From contig JBQTIM010000099.1 in NCBI GenBank assembly GCA_052388135.1, forward strand, positions 1-6,294: DNA of 6,294 bases, given 5' to 3'. Below the pieces are notes generated by a model. It had not been told where the DNA came from. It did no database searches and saw nothing but the letters and a program-made list of their open reading frames with translations. This document shows positions 1-5,633 of the stretch, one piece after another (within the stretch, counting starts at the first letter, position 1; each line of letters begins with the position of its first letter). The DNA comes from JBQTIM01 sp052388135. Lineage in GTDB: Bacteria; Elusimicrobiota; Elusimicrobia; FEN-1173. The position numbers were made by a program, and so were the translations under genes.

Positions 1-421
1 CCACCACGACGTAGCGCGTGAAAGGGATGCCGCCCACGTTCACGGCGCTCTCGTTGTAGTTGTAAGGGTCGGAGAGGACGACGGGAGAAACGCCGGACAC
101 CTCGACGGCCGCCGTCGTGACGCGCAGGCGATAGTAGGATTTGTTCTTAAGCACTTCGACTTTTTCCTGGGCCATGTTGGTGGCGAGGGATTTGGTCTTG
201 TTCACGTAGATGCCCTTGCTCAGCCCCAGGAAGGCGCTGACGGCCGCCACGAAGCCCACCGACAGGAGCGTCAGGGTCACCAGCAATTCGACTTGCGAAA
301 ATCCTCCCCCGCCCGCGCCGGCAGGACCGCCCCGCCCCCGGCTTTCGCCGGGTCGATGAAGGAACGCGCCTAAAACGGCGGACCTCCGGTCATGGCGTTC
401 CAGGCCAGGATGATCACGCAC
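1..421 (-). CDS. type IV prepilin-like protein (PilV/GspI-like minor pilin), 3'-truncated by window edge
   Basis: Read leftward, the frame contains a class III prepilin signal: a Gly (codon 304-302) followed by FSQVELLVTLTLLSVGF, with Glu at mature position 5 and a hydrophobic helix of about 20 residues. Prepilin peptidase would cut before the Phe at 301-299 and methylate it. About 100 mature residues are visible, and the C-terminus is beyond base 1. After the helix come NMAQEKVEVLKN and SYYRLRVTT, which resemble the N-terminal part of PilV and GspI minor (pseudo)pilins, so I infer a minor pilin of a type IV pilus or type II secretion system. The start is doubtful: no ATG, GTG or TTG occurs in any frame between the upstream stop (370) and the cleavage site. 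The nearest in-frame choice is GTG at 421-419, giving a 40-residue Gly/Arg-rich leader that overlaps the upstream gene by 52 bases; TTG at 463-461 is the next. The prepilin identity is firm; the start and the exact family are not. Confidence 0.72.
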   Translation of the reverse strand, partial: MRDHPGLERHDRRSAVLGAFLHRPGESRGRGGPAGAGGGGFSQVELLVTLTLLSVGFVAAVSAFLGLSKGIYVNKTKSLATNMAQEKVEVLKNKSYYRLRVTTAAVEVSGVSPVVLSDPYNYNESAVNVGGIPFTRYVVV

Positions 422-1002
422 GCCGCCAGCGGCGCCGAAAAACTCGAGACCGTTGAATTCCAAATGGGGTAGTTCTCATCCACGAACTGCATGAGCACGG
501 AGAATGTGAGGATCGCCGCCGACGGCGCCAGCCACGCTCCGGCGGGCAGGAGCGCCCACAAGTTGACGCGGAAAACGAAGAAGACGATGACCGAGGCCAG
601 CGACAGGAACAAGAGCCACACGCTCCCCAGCGTGTAGAACGTCATGGCCGAGGCGCGCCCGAAACCTTTCCATTTTATGATGAGGCTGAGCACGGACATG
701 GAAAGGAAAACGCCCAGGAGGGACCAGGCCCAGGGGCCCAAACGGTCGGCGCCCCCGACGTAAATTCGGCCCAGGGCGGCGTAGGCGCGAAGGAACTGGC
801 CCAAACCATCGTCCGCGGCGCTCATGGCCTCCAGCACCTCCTCGATGGCGAAGCCGCTTTCCGTGCTCACGGCCAGCTCGGCGGCTTCCAGTTGGGCGGC
901 GACGTGGGGCGACAAGGGAACCGCTTGCCTCAGGCCGAAGGGCAGAGCGACGGCGGCCGCCGACAGCAGAATCAGGAGGACGATGCCTCCCCACCGCCTC
1001 AT
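370..1002 (-). CDS. unrecognised inner-membrane protein, about five transmembrane segments
   Basis: I do not recognise a family for this 210-residue protein. It begins MRRWGG, followed by a hydrophobic segment at about 5-24 that could be a signal anchor. A mostly polar stretch at 25-88 carries several acidic residues and is probably outside the membrane. Four further hydrophobic segments follow at about 90-109, 120-143, 150-172 and 186-204. The loop between the last two contains VDENYPIWN, the only polar motif that looks distinctive. The ATG at 1002 overlaps the TGA of the upstream PII-like gene in an ATGA arrangement, and there is no clear Shine-Dalgarno, so translation is probably coupled. 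The prepilin-like gene follows immediately. The context suggests a membrane partner of either neighbour, but this is inference only. That it is a real gene is supported by the alternating membrane pattern and the overlap. Confidence 0.78.
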   Translation of the reverse strand: MRRWGGIVLLILLSAAAVALPFGLRQAVPLSPHVAAQLEAAELAVSTESGFAIEEVLEAMSAADDGLGQFLRAYAALGRIYVGGADRLGPWAWSLLGVFLSMSVLSLIIKWKGFGRASAMTFYTLGSVWLLFLSLASVIVFFVFRVNLWALLPAGAWLAPSAAILTFSVLMQFVDENYPIWNSTVSSFSAPLAACVIILAWNAMTGGPPF

Positions 1003-1319
1003 GCCGGCAGAAGCCCCAGGGCCCGGTCCAATTTAAACACGCAGGCGAACCCTTTGCCCGGCTGGTTCAGAGACGCCGCCGCCGAGGCCGCTTCCAGGAC
1101 GGCGGCCGTTTTGTCCGACGGGACGGCCGTGAGAAAAATGACTTTTTCCTTCTCGATCATGTGGCCCAAAAAGCCCAGCTTCTGGCGGACGCCCGTGCCG
1201 CGCCCGTAAAAATACGTCACCCCCGGCGAGCCCGCGGCGAGCACGGCCTCCAGCGTCTTCTTCTCGTCCTTGAATTGGACGACGAGCACGATCAAGTCCA
1301 GATCCGTCTCATTGGCCAT
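999..1319 (-). CDS. small PII-superfamily-like signalling protein
   Basis: This 106-residue protein has the layout of PII-like (GlnB/GlnK superfamily) regulators: an N-terminal beta strand DLIVLVVQF, helix KKTLEAVLAAG, then VTYFYGRGTGVRQKLGFLG where the T-loop begins, a strand EKEKVIFLTAVP, helix DKTAAVLEAASAAAS, and a C-terminal PGKGFACVFKLDRALGL that matches the usual PGxG plus strand ending. It lacks the classic GlnB T-loop sequence with the uridylylated Tyr, so it would belong to the divergent PII-like groups whose ligands and partners vary. The start is the ATG at 1319: AAGGAG (1327-1332) lies 7 bases upstream of it, but only 1 base from the other in-frame ATG at 1325. It is the first gene after a strong promoter and overlaps the next gene by four bases. 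Family assignment is by pattern; ligand and target are unknown. Confidence 0.68.
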   Translation of the reverse strand: MANETDLDLIVLVVQFKDEKKTLEAVLAAGSPGVTYFYGRGTGVRQKLGFLGHMIEKEKVIFLTAVPSDKTAAVLEAASAAASLNQPGKGFACVFKLDRALGLLPA

Positions 1320-1326
1320 GGGCATT

Positions 1327-1332
1327 CTCCTT
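1327..1332 (-). promoter_or_regulatory. ribosome binding site of the PII-like gene
   Basis: AAGGAG on the minus strand lies 7 bases before the ATG at 1319 and only 1 base before the in-frame ATG at 1325. This decides in favour of the shorter protein beginning MANETD. Confidence 0.75.
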
Positions 1333-1386
1333 CAGCGTGTGGAAACCGTCGTCGGGACCGCGTCCGCCTGAAACCGCTCCGCTCCT

Positions 1387-1424
1387 CTTCGGGCGGCGCC
1401 GCGTCTCTGAGGCAGCGCCCGAAG
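1387..1424 (-). promoter_or_regulatory. 9-bp hairpin in the leader of the PII-like operon
   Basis: CTTCGGGCG and CGCCCGAAG form a perfect 9-bp stem around a 20-base loop (1396-1415). It sits about 30-65 bases downstream of the predicted transcription start and about 70 bases before the first gene. No run of T follows, so it is not a terminator. It may stabilise or regulate the leader. I recognise no known riboswitch class. Confidence 0.4.
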
Positions 1425-1459
1425 TCTCCGTCTCAAACAATCATTTCCTAGGCGCTTCT

Positions 1460-1488
1460 ACTATAAGCCGCTCTCCGGGAGTTGTCAA
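1460..1488 (-). promoter_or_regulatory. sigma-70 promoter, near consensus
   Basis: On the minus strand TTGACA (1488-1483) is followed after exactly 17 bases by TATAGT (1465-1460), which predicts a start near 1453 and a leader of about 128 bases before the ATG at 1319. The DNA just upstream (1489-1525) is conspicuously AT-rich for this genome and could act as an UP element. It would drive the PII-like gene, the membrane protein and the prepilin-like gene. Confidence 0.8.
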
Positions 1489-1504
1489 GTTAAGAATTTT
1501 GACA
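1483..1504. promoter_or_regulatory. possible operator: TGTCAA inverted repeat over the -35 box
   Basis: TGTCAA (1483-1488) and TTGACA (1499-1504) are perfect 6-bp inverted arms separated by 10 bases. The left arm is the -35 element of the promoter above. The spacing, about two helical turns across 22 bp, suits a dimeric regulator. On the plus strand the second arm resembles a -35 box, but I see no good -10 about 17 bases beyond it. Chance similarity is quite possible. Confidence 0.3.
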
Positions 1505-1525
1505 CAGCTTTATCGAACTTAGAAA

Positions 1526-2695
1526 TCAATCCGATCCCGTGCGGGCGGGAGAGAAAGGAGCCGGCCGGGAAGGGCGAAAACCGAAAAAGCGCCGCAGGGC
1601 CTCGACGGTGCGCTCCGCGGCGCGGCCGTCGCCGTAGGGGTTGACGGCGGAAGCCATGCGGCTGTAATCGGGCCCTCCGTCCCAGAGGCGCAGGACCCAG
1701 CGTTCCACCCCCGCGGCGTCGGTTCCCGCCAGGCGCGCCGCGCCCGCCCGCACGGCTTCGGGACGCTCCGTCACCCGGCGCAACACCAGAACCGGCTTTC
1801 CCAGAGACGGCGCTTCCTCCTGGATTCCGCCGGAATCCGTGACCACGAAACGGCAGCGCTCCAGCAGGTAAACGGCCTCGGCGTAACCGAGGGGGCTCAG
1901 GAGTTCGACGTTGCGAAGTCCGCCCAAGAGCCGCCGCACGGGCTTCAAAACGTTGGGGTTGGGATGGACGGGATAAATGAACCGCGCCTCCGGCCGGCGC
2001 CTCGCCGCCCGCGCCAAGCCCCGGCAGATTTCCTCCAGGGGACGCCCGAAATTCTCCCGGCGGTGCGCCGTGATGAAAACGAAGGGTTTCTCCGCCAGGC
2101 GGCGCAGCGCCGCCGGCGGAAGGGCGGCCCCTTCCTTCAGCTTCCGCGCCATAAAAAAAAGAGCGTCTATCCCCGTGTTCCCCGTGACGAATATACCCCC
2201 GGGGGGTATTCCTTCCGCCAAAAGGTTCCGGCGGGCGCCGGGGGTCGGCGCGAAATGGAGGGCGCAAAGCGCGTCCGTCAGGCGGCGGTTGTTTTCTTCC
2301 GGGAAGGGGTTGAGCGGGTCGCCGGAGCGCAGGCCCGCCTCCACGTGCCCCGTGGGAATTTTTTGGTAGTAAGCCGCCAGGGCCGCGGCCAGGGTGGTGG
2401 TGGTGTCGCCGTGGACCAGCACCATGTCCGGCCGCTCGCGGCGAAACACCGGCTCCAGGCCCTCCAAGGCCCGCGTGGTCACGGCCGTCAAGCTTTGGCC
2501 TTCGCGCATGATGTCCAAATCGTGGTCCGCCCGCAGGCCGAACTGCGACAAGGCCTGGTCCAGCATGCCGCGATGCTGGGCCGTCACGGCCACGCGGCAA
2601 AGGAACTCCCGGCGGCGCGCGCGCAGGGCCAGGACCACCGGCGCCATCTTCACGGCCTCGGGCCGCGTGCCGAACACGCAAAGGATTTTTTTCAC
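1526..2695 (-). CDS. wecB: UDP-N-acetylglucosamine 2-epimerase (non-hydrolysing)
   Basis: This cytoplasmic enzyme interconverts UDP-GlcNAc and UDP-ManNAc, feeding ManNAc-containing surface polysaccharides. The 389-residue protein fits the family, with its two Rossmann-like domains. Visible motifs are FGTRPEAVKMAP (8-19, with Arg11 and Lys16), HGDTTTTLAAALAAYY (95-110, with Asp97), GHVEAGLRSGDPLNPFPEE (116-134, with Glu119 and Glu133), AHRRENFG (210-217), HPNP (244-247), DSGGIQEEAPSLGKPVLVLR (287-306) and TERPEA (309-314), then NPYGDG near the end. The last 19 residues are a Pro/Arg-rich tail (about 371-389) of no evident function. The start is GTG at 2695, preceded by GAGGGG (2699-2704), which overlaps the stop of the upstream transferase gene; 7 bases separate the two genes, so coupling is likely. 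No terminator is visible after the stop, so readthrough into the next unit is possible. Confidence 0.95.
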   Translation of the reverse strand: MKKILCVFGTRPEAVKMAPVVLALRARRREFLCRVAVTAQHRGMLDQALSQFGLRADHDLDIMREGQSLTAVTTRALEGLEPVFRRERPDMVLVHGDTTTTLAAALAAYYQKIPTGHVEAGLRSGDPLNPFPEENNRRLTDALCALHFAPTPGARRNLLAEGIPPGGIFVTGNTGIDALFFMARKLKEGAALPPAALRRLAEKPFVFITAHRRENFGRPLEEICRGLARAARRRPEARFIYPVHPNPNVLKPVRRLLGGLRNVELLSPLGYAEAVYLLERCRFVVTDSGGIQEEAPSLGKPVLVLRRVTERPEAVRAGAARLAGTDAAGVERWVLRLWDGGPDYSRMASAVNPYGDGRAAERTVEALRRFFGFRPSRPAPFSPARTGSD

Positions 2696-2698
2696 GCG

Positions 2699-2704
2699 CC
2701 CCTC
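2699..2704 (-). promoter_or_regulatory. ribosome binding site of wecB overlapping the upstream stop codon
   Basis: GAGGGG lies 3 bases before the GTG start of wecB (GAGG at 5 bases) and shares bases with the TGA (2705-2703) of the transferase gene. Ribosomes finishing the first gene would be placed to restart on wecB. Confidence 0.65.
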
Positions 2705-3752
2705 ATGCGCGCCCGTTGAAGACGGCCAGCAGGATGGCTCCCGTCGAAAGCAGGAGCGTGAGGACGTAGGCCAGCAAAACCACTTCGCGCTGCGTCCAGC
2801 CGCGCTCCAAAAGACGGTGGTGGAAATGGCCGCGGTCGGCTTCCATCAACCCGCGCCCCGCACGGTAACGCCGCACCAGGGCGAAGGCGGCGTCGGAGGC
2901 CGGCAGGGCCACCACCAAAAGAGGCAGCACCAGCGACACCAGCGCGCTGGTCTTCAGCGTCCCCAGAATGCTCACCGCCCCCAGCATGAACCCGAGAAAA
3001 AGCGCGCCACCGTCGCCCATGAATATCTTGGCGGGAAAAAAATTGTGGAACAAGAAGCCCACGGCCGCGCCGCCCAGGGCCGCCGACAGGACCGCCGCCA
3101 GTTTCATCTGCTTGGCGTAAAGGACGATGCGGCTTTCTCCCTGCAGGGCGCAGACCGCCAGGAACGTCATGGCCGCGATGGCCGCGATGCCGGCGGCCAG
3201 GCCGTCCAGCCCGTCGGCCAGGTTCACGATGTTCATGAACCCCAGCAGCCACGCCAGCGTCACCGCCTGGGAAGCCAGGATGGGAAGCTCCAGGAAGCCG
3301 AACCCGGGGAGGGCCAGGCCGGCCATGCGCACGCCGAAATCCATGGCGCAATAAGCGGCGATGATTTGGACCAGAAGTTTGACGACGGCGGGAAGCGGCC
3401 GGCGGTCGTCCCAGGCGCCCAGAAGGAACACGAGGGCGCCGCCCAAGAGGATCCCGGCGAACTGGTTTCCCAGACTGACGAGGCCCGCCGCTTCGCCGTT
3501 TAAAAAAAAACGCTCCCGGTAGGCCAGGAGCGTTCGGAAGCGCGGCAAAAAAGCCCAGACGGCCGCCAGGGAAAGGACGGTCCCGCCGAAAATGGCCAGC
3601 CCGCCCCAGCGCGGGACGGGCGTGCGGTGCACCTTGCGGGGATCCGGCGCGTCCAAAACGCCGAACCGCCTCGCCAGCGCCCCCGCGGCCGGCGTCAACA
3701 AGGCCGTCGCCGCCAAGGCGCACAAAAAGGCGGCGAGGTAAATCTTAAACAT
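2703..3752 (-). CDS. wecA: polyprenyl-phosphate N-acetylhexosamine-1-phosphate transferase (WecA/TagO/MraY family)
   Basis: An integral membrane enzyme that transfers a sugar phosphate, most likely GlcNAc-1-P from UDP-GlcNAc, to undecaprenyl phosphate, starting a lipid-linked glycan. The 349 residues have about ten hydrophobic segments. Family motifs are RKVHRTPVPRWGG (39-51), the WDDRRPLP loop with Asp115-Asp116, NIVNLADGLDG (174-184), the FMGDGG loop with Asp247 (244-249), and RGHFHHRLLERG (307-318) with the His-x-His-His group typical of WecA/TagO rather than MraY. The loop normally read as GDSGS or GDAGS is GDGGA here. The ATG at 3752 was chosen because the frame open to 3842 would translate through the intergenic terminator. 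No Shine-Dalgarno precedes it; instead a 7-bp-repeat element abuts the start. wecB follows 7 bases later, which supports surface polysaccharide synthesis. The sugar specificity is inferred. Confidence 0.9.
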   Translation of the reverse strand: MFKIYLAAFLCALAATALLTPAAGALARRFGVLDAPDPRKVHRTPVPRWGGLAIFGGTVLSLAAVWAFLPRFRTLLAYRERFFLNGEAAGLVSLGNQFAGILLGGALVFLLGAWDDRRPLPAVVKLLVQIIAAYCAMDFGVRMAGLALPGFGFLELPILASQAVTLAWLLGFMNIVNLADGLDGLAAGIAAIAAMTFLAVCALQGESRIVLYAKQMKLAAVLSAALGGAAVGFLFHNFFPAKIFMGDGGALFLGFMLGAVSILGTLKTSALVSLVLPLLVVALPASDAAFALVRRYRAGRGLMEADRGHFHHRLLERGWTQREVVLLAYVLTLLLSTGAILLAVFNGRA

Positions 3753-3851
3753 CGTGAACGGTGAACGGTGAATGGACACGGCGCAAGCGAAAAAAGAAAG
3801 GCCGGACATCCCGGCCGTTTCCCATTCGCTATTCACGATCAACCGTTCACG
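3753..3851. repeat. palindromic element of 7-bp repeats filling the glyA-wecA gap
   Basis: The left end, read on the plus strand, gives the heptads CGTGAAC, GGTGAAC, GGTGAAT (3753-3773). The right end, read on the minus strand, gives CGTGAAC, GGTTGAT, CGTGAAT, AGCGAAT (3851-3824). The arms are thus imperfect inverted copies with an approximate SGTGAAY heptad, and they enclose a core holding a terminator. The right end includes the TGA of glyA (3849-3847), and the left end abuts the ATG of wecA (3752). The arrangement resembles a dispersed REP- or MITE-like palindrome, though copy number cannot be judged from one window. A single copy with slipped short repeats is the alternative. Confidence 0.65.
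3790..3820 (-). terminator. intrinsic terminator downstream of glyA
   Basis: On the minus strand the 6-bp stem GGCCGG/CCGGCC (3816-3811 with 3805-3800) has a 5-base loop and is followed at once by TTTCTTTTTT (3799-3790). AAA upstream can pair with the first Ts. It lies about 30 bases after the glyA stop and would end the tsaC-phosphatase-glyA transcript. It is the core of the palindromic repeat element. Confidence 0.8.
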
Positions 3852-5100
3852 CCTTTTTCAGCCTCTGCCTGTAAAGCGGGAACTTGCGGCAGAAGGCGGC
3901 CACCTCGCCGCGCACGTGGCGCAGGCGCTTGGGATCGGCGCGGTGCTCCACCGCCTCGGTGATCCAGCCGGCGATCTTGTCCATTTCCTTTTCCTTCATG
4001 CCGCGGGTGGTCACGGAAGGCGTGCCGATGCGCACGCCGGAGGTGACGAAGGGCTTCTCCGGATCGAAGGGAATGGTGTTCTTGTTGACGGTGATGCCGG
4101 CCAAATCGAGAGCGACCTCCGCTTCCTTGCCCGTGGCGCCCTTGCCGCGCAGGTCCAGGCTGAAGAGGTGGCAGTCCGTGCCGCCGGAGACGATGCGGAA
4201 CCCGCGCTCCGACAAGCTTAGGGCCAGGCGGCGGGCGTTGGCCAGGACCTGGGCCTGGTATTTCTTGTAGGACGGCTTGAGCGCCTCGCCCAGGGCCACG
4301 GCCTTGGCGGCGATGACGTGCATGAGCGGACCGCCCTGGGTGCCGGGGAACGTCACGCGGTCCACGTCCTTGGCGTATTTTTCCCGGCAAAGGATCATGC
4401 CGCCCCGCGGCCCGCGCAGGGTCTTGTGCGTCGTCGTGGTGACGAAATCCGCGTGGGGCACCGGCGAAGGATAGACGCCGCCCGCCACCAGGCCGGCGTA
4501 ATGCGACATATCCACCATGAGGATGGCCCCCACGGAATCGGCGATCTGCCGGAAGCGGGCCCAATCGAACACGCGGGAATAGTTGGACGCGCCGGCGCAG
4601 ATGAGCCGGGGCTTGTGCTCCAGGGCCAACTGCTGGGCGCGGTCGTAATCGATGCGCTCCGTCTCGGGATGCACGCCGAAAGGCACGATTTTAAAATACT
4701 TGCCGGAGAAGTTCAGCGGGTGCCCGTGGGTCAAATGGCCGCCGTGGGAAAGCTCCAGTCCCATGATGGTGTCGCCGATGTTGAGCGTGGAGAGGTAGAC
4801 CGCCACGTTGGCCTGGGTGCCGGAATGGGACTGCACGTTCACGTGCTCGGCGCCGAAAAGCTTCTTGGCCCGCTCGATGGCCAGCGTTTCCACCACGTCC
4901 ACGAACTCGCAGCCGCCGTAGTAGCGCTTGCCGGGGTAGCCCTCGGCGTATTTGTTGGTGAGGACGGAGCCCTGGGCTTCCAGCACGGCCTCCGACACGT
5001 TGTTCTCGGAGGCGATGAGCTCCAGGCCCTCCTCCTGGCGCTTGGTCTCCTGGTAAATCGCTTTGTAAACGCTGGGGTCAGACTTCTTCAGCACGGACAT
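3847..5100 (-). CDS. glyA: serine hydroxymethyltransferase
   Basis: A cytoplasmic PLP enzyme that converts serine and tetrahydrofolate to glycine and 5,10-methylene-tetrahydrofolate, the main source of one-carbon units. The 417 residues are full length for the bacterial enzyme. Visible are LIASENNVSEAV (28-39), TNKYAEGYPGKRYYGG (48-63), the cofactor-contacting SGTQAN (93-98), the MVDMSHYAGL stretch with Asp197 and His200, TTTTHKTLRGPRGG with PLP-binding Lys226, and SGVRIGTPSVTTRGM (354-368). Where the family usually has SAYPR and DMAH, this protein has SNYSR and DMSH, mild variants near the active site. The ATG at 5100 is preferred: GAGGTG (5107-5112) lies 6 bases upstream and would overlap the alternative GTG at 5109. 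The gene lies 51 bases after the phosphatase gene and is followed by an intrinsic terminator, so it is probably last in its operon. Confidence 0.97.
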   Translation of the reverse strand: MSVLKKSDPSVYKAIYQETKRQEEGLELIASENNVSEAVLEAQGSVLTNKYAEGYPGKRYYGGCEFVDVVETLAIERAKKLFGAEHVNVQSHSGTQANVAVYLSTLNIGDTIMGLELSHGGHLTHGHPLNFSGKYFKIVPFGVHPETERIDYDRAQQLALEHKPRLICAGASNYSRVFDWARFRQIADSVGAILMVDMSHYAGLVAGGVYPSPVPHADFVTTTTHKTLRGPRGGMILCREKYAKDVDRVTFPGTQGGPLMHVIAAKAVALGEALKPSYKKYQAQVLANARRLALSLSERGFRIVSGGTDCHLFSLDLRGKGATGKEAEVALDLAGITVNKNTIPFDPEKPFVTSGVRIGTPSVTTRGMKEKEMDKIAGWITEAVEHRADPKRLRHVRGEVAAFCRKFPLYRQRLKKA

Positions 5101-5106
5101 TCCGGT

Positions 5107-5112
5107 CACCTC
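5107..5112 (-). promoter_or_regulatory. ribosome binding site of glyA
   Basis: GAGGTG lies 6 bases before the ATG at 5100. It shares bases with the in-frame GTG at 5109-5107, so that GTG cannot be the start served by this site. Confidence 0.75.
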
Positions 5113-5151
5113 TCCATTCCACGCGGCGGCGCGGGGAGCCGCTCCCGCCGC

Positions 5152-5613
5152 TCATTTCAGTTTTTCCAAAAGTTTTTCCACGGCGCCGCGGAGCTCGGCC
5201 GCGCACGCGTCGTAAACGGCCTGCCCGGCGCCGATGGGGTCGCGGACGTCGGCCTCCCCCTCGGCGGCCACGTAGTCCTTGAGGACGCGCACCTTGCGGG
5301 CCGCCGACGGAAATTCCCGCGCCACCGCCGTCTTGTGCCCCGCCTCCATGACCAGGATGAGGTCCGCCCATTGGGCCAGGTCCCGCGACAGGGGGCTCGC
5401 CCGGTGGGCCGAACCGTCCAGGCCGCACGCCTTGAGCGCCTGCAAAACCTCGGGCGTGGCCCGCATGCCCGCGAAGGCCGCCAAACCGGCGGACCGAACC
5501 TCCACGTCCTCCAGGCCCGCCCGCGCCGCGCTCTCCCGCAAAAAATATTCCGCCATGGGGCTGCGGCAGATGTTGCCGGTGCAAAGAAAAAGAATTTTTT
5601 TGGGGCGGGCCAT
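5152..5613 (-). CDS. low-molecular-weight protein phosphatase (LMW-PTP family)
   Basis: A 153-residue cytoplasmic phosphatase of the LMW-PTP/Wzb/YwlE family. The P-loop CTGNICRS holds the nucleophile Cys11 and Arg17 of the CX5R signature. RSAGLAAFAGMRATPE (40-55) is the usual second conserved block, and the general-acid DP motif is at Asp125-Pro126 in VRDPIGAG. In Bacillus YwlE, a protein-arginine phosphatase, a Thr occupies the P-loop position that is Ile15 here. Ile at this position is typical of phosphotyrosine-specific members, so I favour tyrosine over arginine phosphatase. Its place after tsaC and before glyA matches the conserved neighbourhood of ywlE. The nearby polysaccharide genes would also fit a Wzb-like role on a tyrosine kinase, but no kinase is in the window. 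The start is ATG at 5613, 20 bases after tsaC; a TTG at 5619 is 11 bases from a GAGGG (5631-5635) and is an alternative. Confidence 0.93.
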   Translation of the reverse strand: MARPKKILFLCTGNICRSPMAEYFLRESAARAGLEDVEVRSAGLAAFAGMRATPEVLQALKACGLDGSAHRASPLSRDLAQWADLILVMEAGHKTAVAREFPSAARKVRVLKDYVAAEGEADVRDPIGAGQAVYDACAAELRGAVEKLLEKLK

Positions 5614-5633
5614 CGTCAATTCTAGCAGAACCC

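Noticed and set aside
1499..1527. Plus-strand promoter starting at TTGACA 1499
   Set aside because: No acceptable -10 box is found 16-18 bases downstream, and there is no plus-strand gene to serve.
2194..2210. 17-bp palindrome ATACCCCC-G-GGGGGTAT
   Set aside because: It lies inside wecB, encoding the ordinary residues GIPPGGI; C and G runs from Pro and Gly codons explain it.
1485..2681. 398-codon open frame on the minus strand
   Set aside because: It overlaps wecB in another frame, consists mostly of Arg, Gly and Pro, and runs through the promoter region.
2394..3503. 369-codon open frame on the plus strand
   Set aside because: It is antisense to wecB and the transferase gene, low in complexity (Gln/His/Arg-rich), and has no recognisable domain.
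3753..3842. N-terminal extension of the WecA-like protein to 3842
   Set aside because: It would translate the terminator and the repeat element; the conserved membrane start begins at MFKIYL (3752).
5131..5150. GC hairpin between the phosphatase gene and glyA as a terminator
   Set aside because: The stem GGGAG/CTCCC has no T run after it and lies just before the glyA ribosome site.
4318..5625. 435-codon open frame on the plus strand
   Set aside because: It lies antisense to glyA and the phosphatase gene, both of which have complete family motifs. Its His/Arg/Gly-rich composition is typical of antisense frames in GC-rich DNA.
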